Source of the DNA: a bacterium
GTDB lineage: Bacteria > Acidobacteriota > Blastocatellia > Pyrinomonadales > Pyrinomonadaceae
NCBI GenBank assembly: GCA_029945985.1
Contig: JAQSDP010000148.1
Coordinates: 1-5,715 of the forward strand
Length of the DNA stretch: 5,715 nt
Direction of reading: 5' to 3'
Below the pieces are notes generated by a model. The model was not told the DNA's origin. It did no database searches and saw only the letters and a list, made by a program, of their open reading frames with translations. This document shows positions 5,104 through 5,715 of this stretch, in pieces. Within the stretch, counting starts at the first letter, position 1; every line of letters begins with the position of its first letter. The translations under genes and the position numbers were made by a program.

Positions 5104-5715
5104 ATGCGTTATATTCCAAATTCGCCCGAAGAACGTGCAGAAATGCTCGATTCTATCGGGCTTTCTAATGCGAGCGAGCTGTTTCGCTCCATTCCTGCCG
5201 ACGTCCAACTGCACCGCCCGCTGAAGATCACCGATCCGCTCGCCGAACCTGAGGTCATCGCCGCCATGGAAGAAATGGCCGCGAGAAATACGGCAGCGAC
5301 GAAGCCTTCGTTCCTCGGTGCAGGCGTCTATTCGCATTATTCGCCGACTATCGTGGATCATCTGATCCAACGGTCAGAGTTCTTCACGTCCTACACGCCG
5401 TATCAGCCTGAGATCTCTCAGGGAACGCTACAGTACATCTTCGAATTCCAGACGCTGATCTGTCAGTTGACGGGAATGGAAGTGGCGAATGCGTCTATGT
5501 ACGACGGCTCGACCGCTATGGCTGAGGCCTACCTGATGGCCCAACGCGTGACGCGTCGAAACAAGATCGTCGTAGCCACGAGCGTTCACCCCGAATACCG
5601 CGAGGTCGCGAAGACATACACGGCTCACGGTGACGCCGAGATCGTGGAGGTCGCGTTCGATGAAGCTACTGGCCGCTTGAGCGATACCTCGGCTCTCGAT
5701 GACAAGACCGCTGCG
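5104..5715 (+). CDS. gcvPA: Glycine dehydrogenase (decarboxylating) subunit 1, partial at the right edge
   Basis: N-terminal part of the P protein of the two-subunit form; 204 codons are visible with no stop, running off the window (family length about 440-450). P protein decarboxylates glycine with pyridoxal phosphate and loads the aminomethyl group onto GcvH. Seen here: RYIPNSPEERAEMLDSIG (2-19), the short FRSIP and LHRPL segments, SFLGAGVYSHYSP (69-81), FTSYTPYQPEISQGTLQYIF (94-113), FEFQTLICQLTGMEVANASM (113-132) and YDGSTAMAEA (133-142), all hallmarks of subunit 1. The PLP-binding lysine belongs to subunit 2 (GcvPB), expected just downstream. A fused GcvP is less likely, because the N-terminus is of the short subunit-1 type. 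The ATG is 4 bases after the gcvH stop, suggesting tight, possibly coupled translation. Confidence 0.95.
   Translation, partial: MRYIPNSPEERAEMLDSIGLSNASELFRSIPADVQLHRPLKITDPLAEPEVIAAMEEMAARNTAATKPSFLGAGVYSHYSPTIVDHLIQRSEFFTSYTPYQPEISQGTLQYIFEFQTLICQLTGMEVANASMYDGSTAMAEAYLMAQRVTRRNKIVVATSVHPEYREVAKTYTAHGDAEIVEVAFDEATGRLSDTSALDDKTAA

Overview
The window looks like a chromosomal segment of a free-living Gram-negative bacterium of fairly high GC. My best guess is Acidobacteriota, class Blastocatellia. The guess rests on recalled impressions: an IS200-like transposase beside small GGGCTAAAGCCC and CCACTAGCTGAAGCTAGTGG palindromes, a split-type glycine cleavage P protein, and a small orphan protein of a kind I associate with that group. 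It is an inference, not a demonstrated placement. Most genes here lack a clear Shine-Dalgarno sequence.

Left part (1-660): a small REP-associated tyrosine transposase (RAYT, IS200-like HUH nuclease) lies between two near-copies of one composite repeat. Each copy is a GGGC-TAAA-GCCC hairpin, a variable spacer of 20-21 bases, then a perfect CCACTAGC-TGAA-GCTAGTGG hairpin with a conserved CAATTTA tail. A third, weaker hairpin of opposite orientation sits at the left edge. The right copy ends only 19 bases before pntB.

Middle (678-3566): complete pntB, the beta subunit of proton-translocating NAD(P) transhydrogenase. Its partner pntA is not visible and may lie left of the window. A four-repeat TPR protein of unknown role follows 12 bases later. 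Converging on it from the minus strand is an uncharacterised small protein of about 143 residues. That gene has a very good sigma70-type promoter, and an inverted repeat (TGTAC-N8-GTACA) sits inside the promoter, so it is probably repressible. Between this promoter and gcvT lie about 300 bases without a convincing gene, ending in a second TTGACA promoter candidate facing gcvT.

Right part (3567-5715): a glycine cleavage operon, gcvT (aminomethyltransferase, T protein), gcvH (lipoyl carrier, H protein) and the start of gcvPA (N-terminal half of a two-subunit P protein), which runs off the right edge. Together with GcvPB and dihydrolipoamide dehydrogenase, presumably encoded elsewhere, these convert glycine and tetrahydrofolate to 5,10-methylene-THF, CO2, ammonia and NADH. 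The link to pntB through NAD(P)H and one-carbon balance is metabolically sensible, but nothing in the sequence shows co-regulation.

No tRNA, rRNA, CRISPR array or glycine riboswitch was recognised. The least explained items are the RAYT with its paired palindromes next to pntB, and the orphan minus-strand gene under its operator-like promoter.
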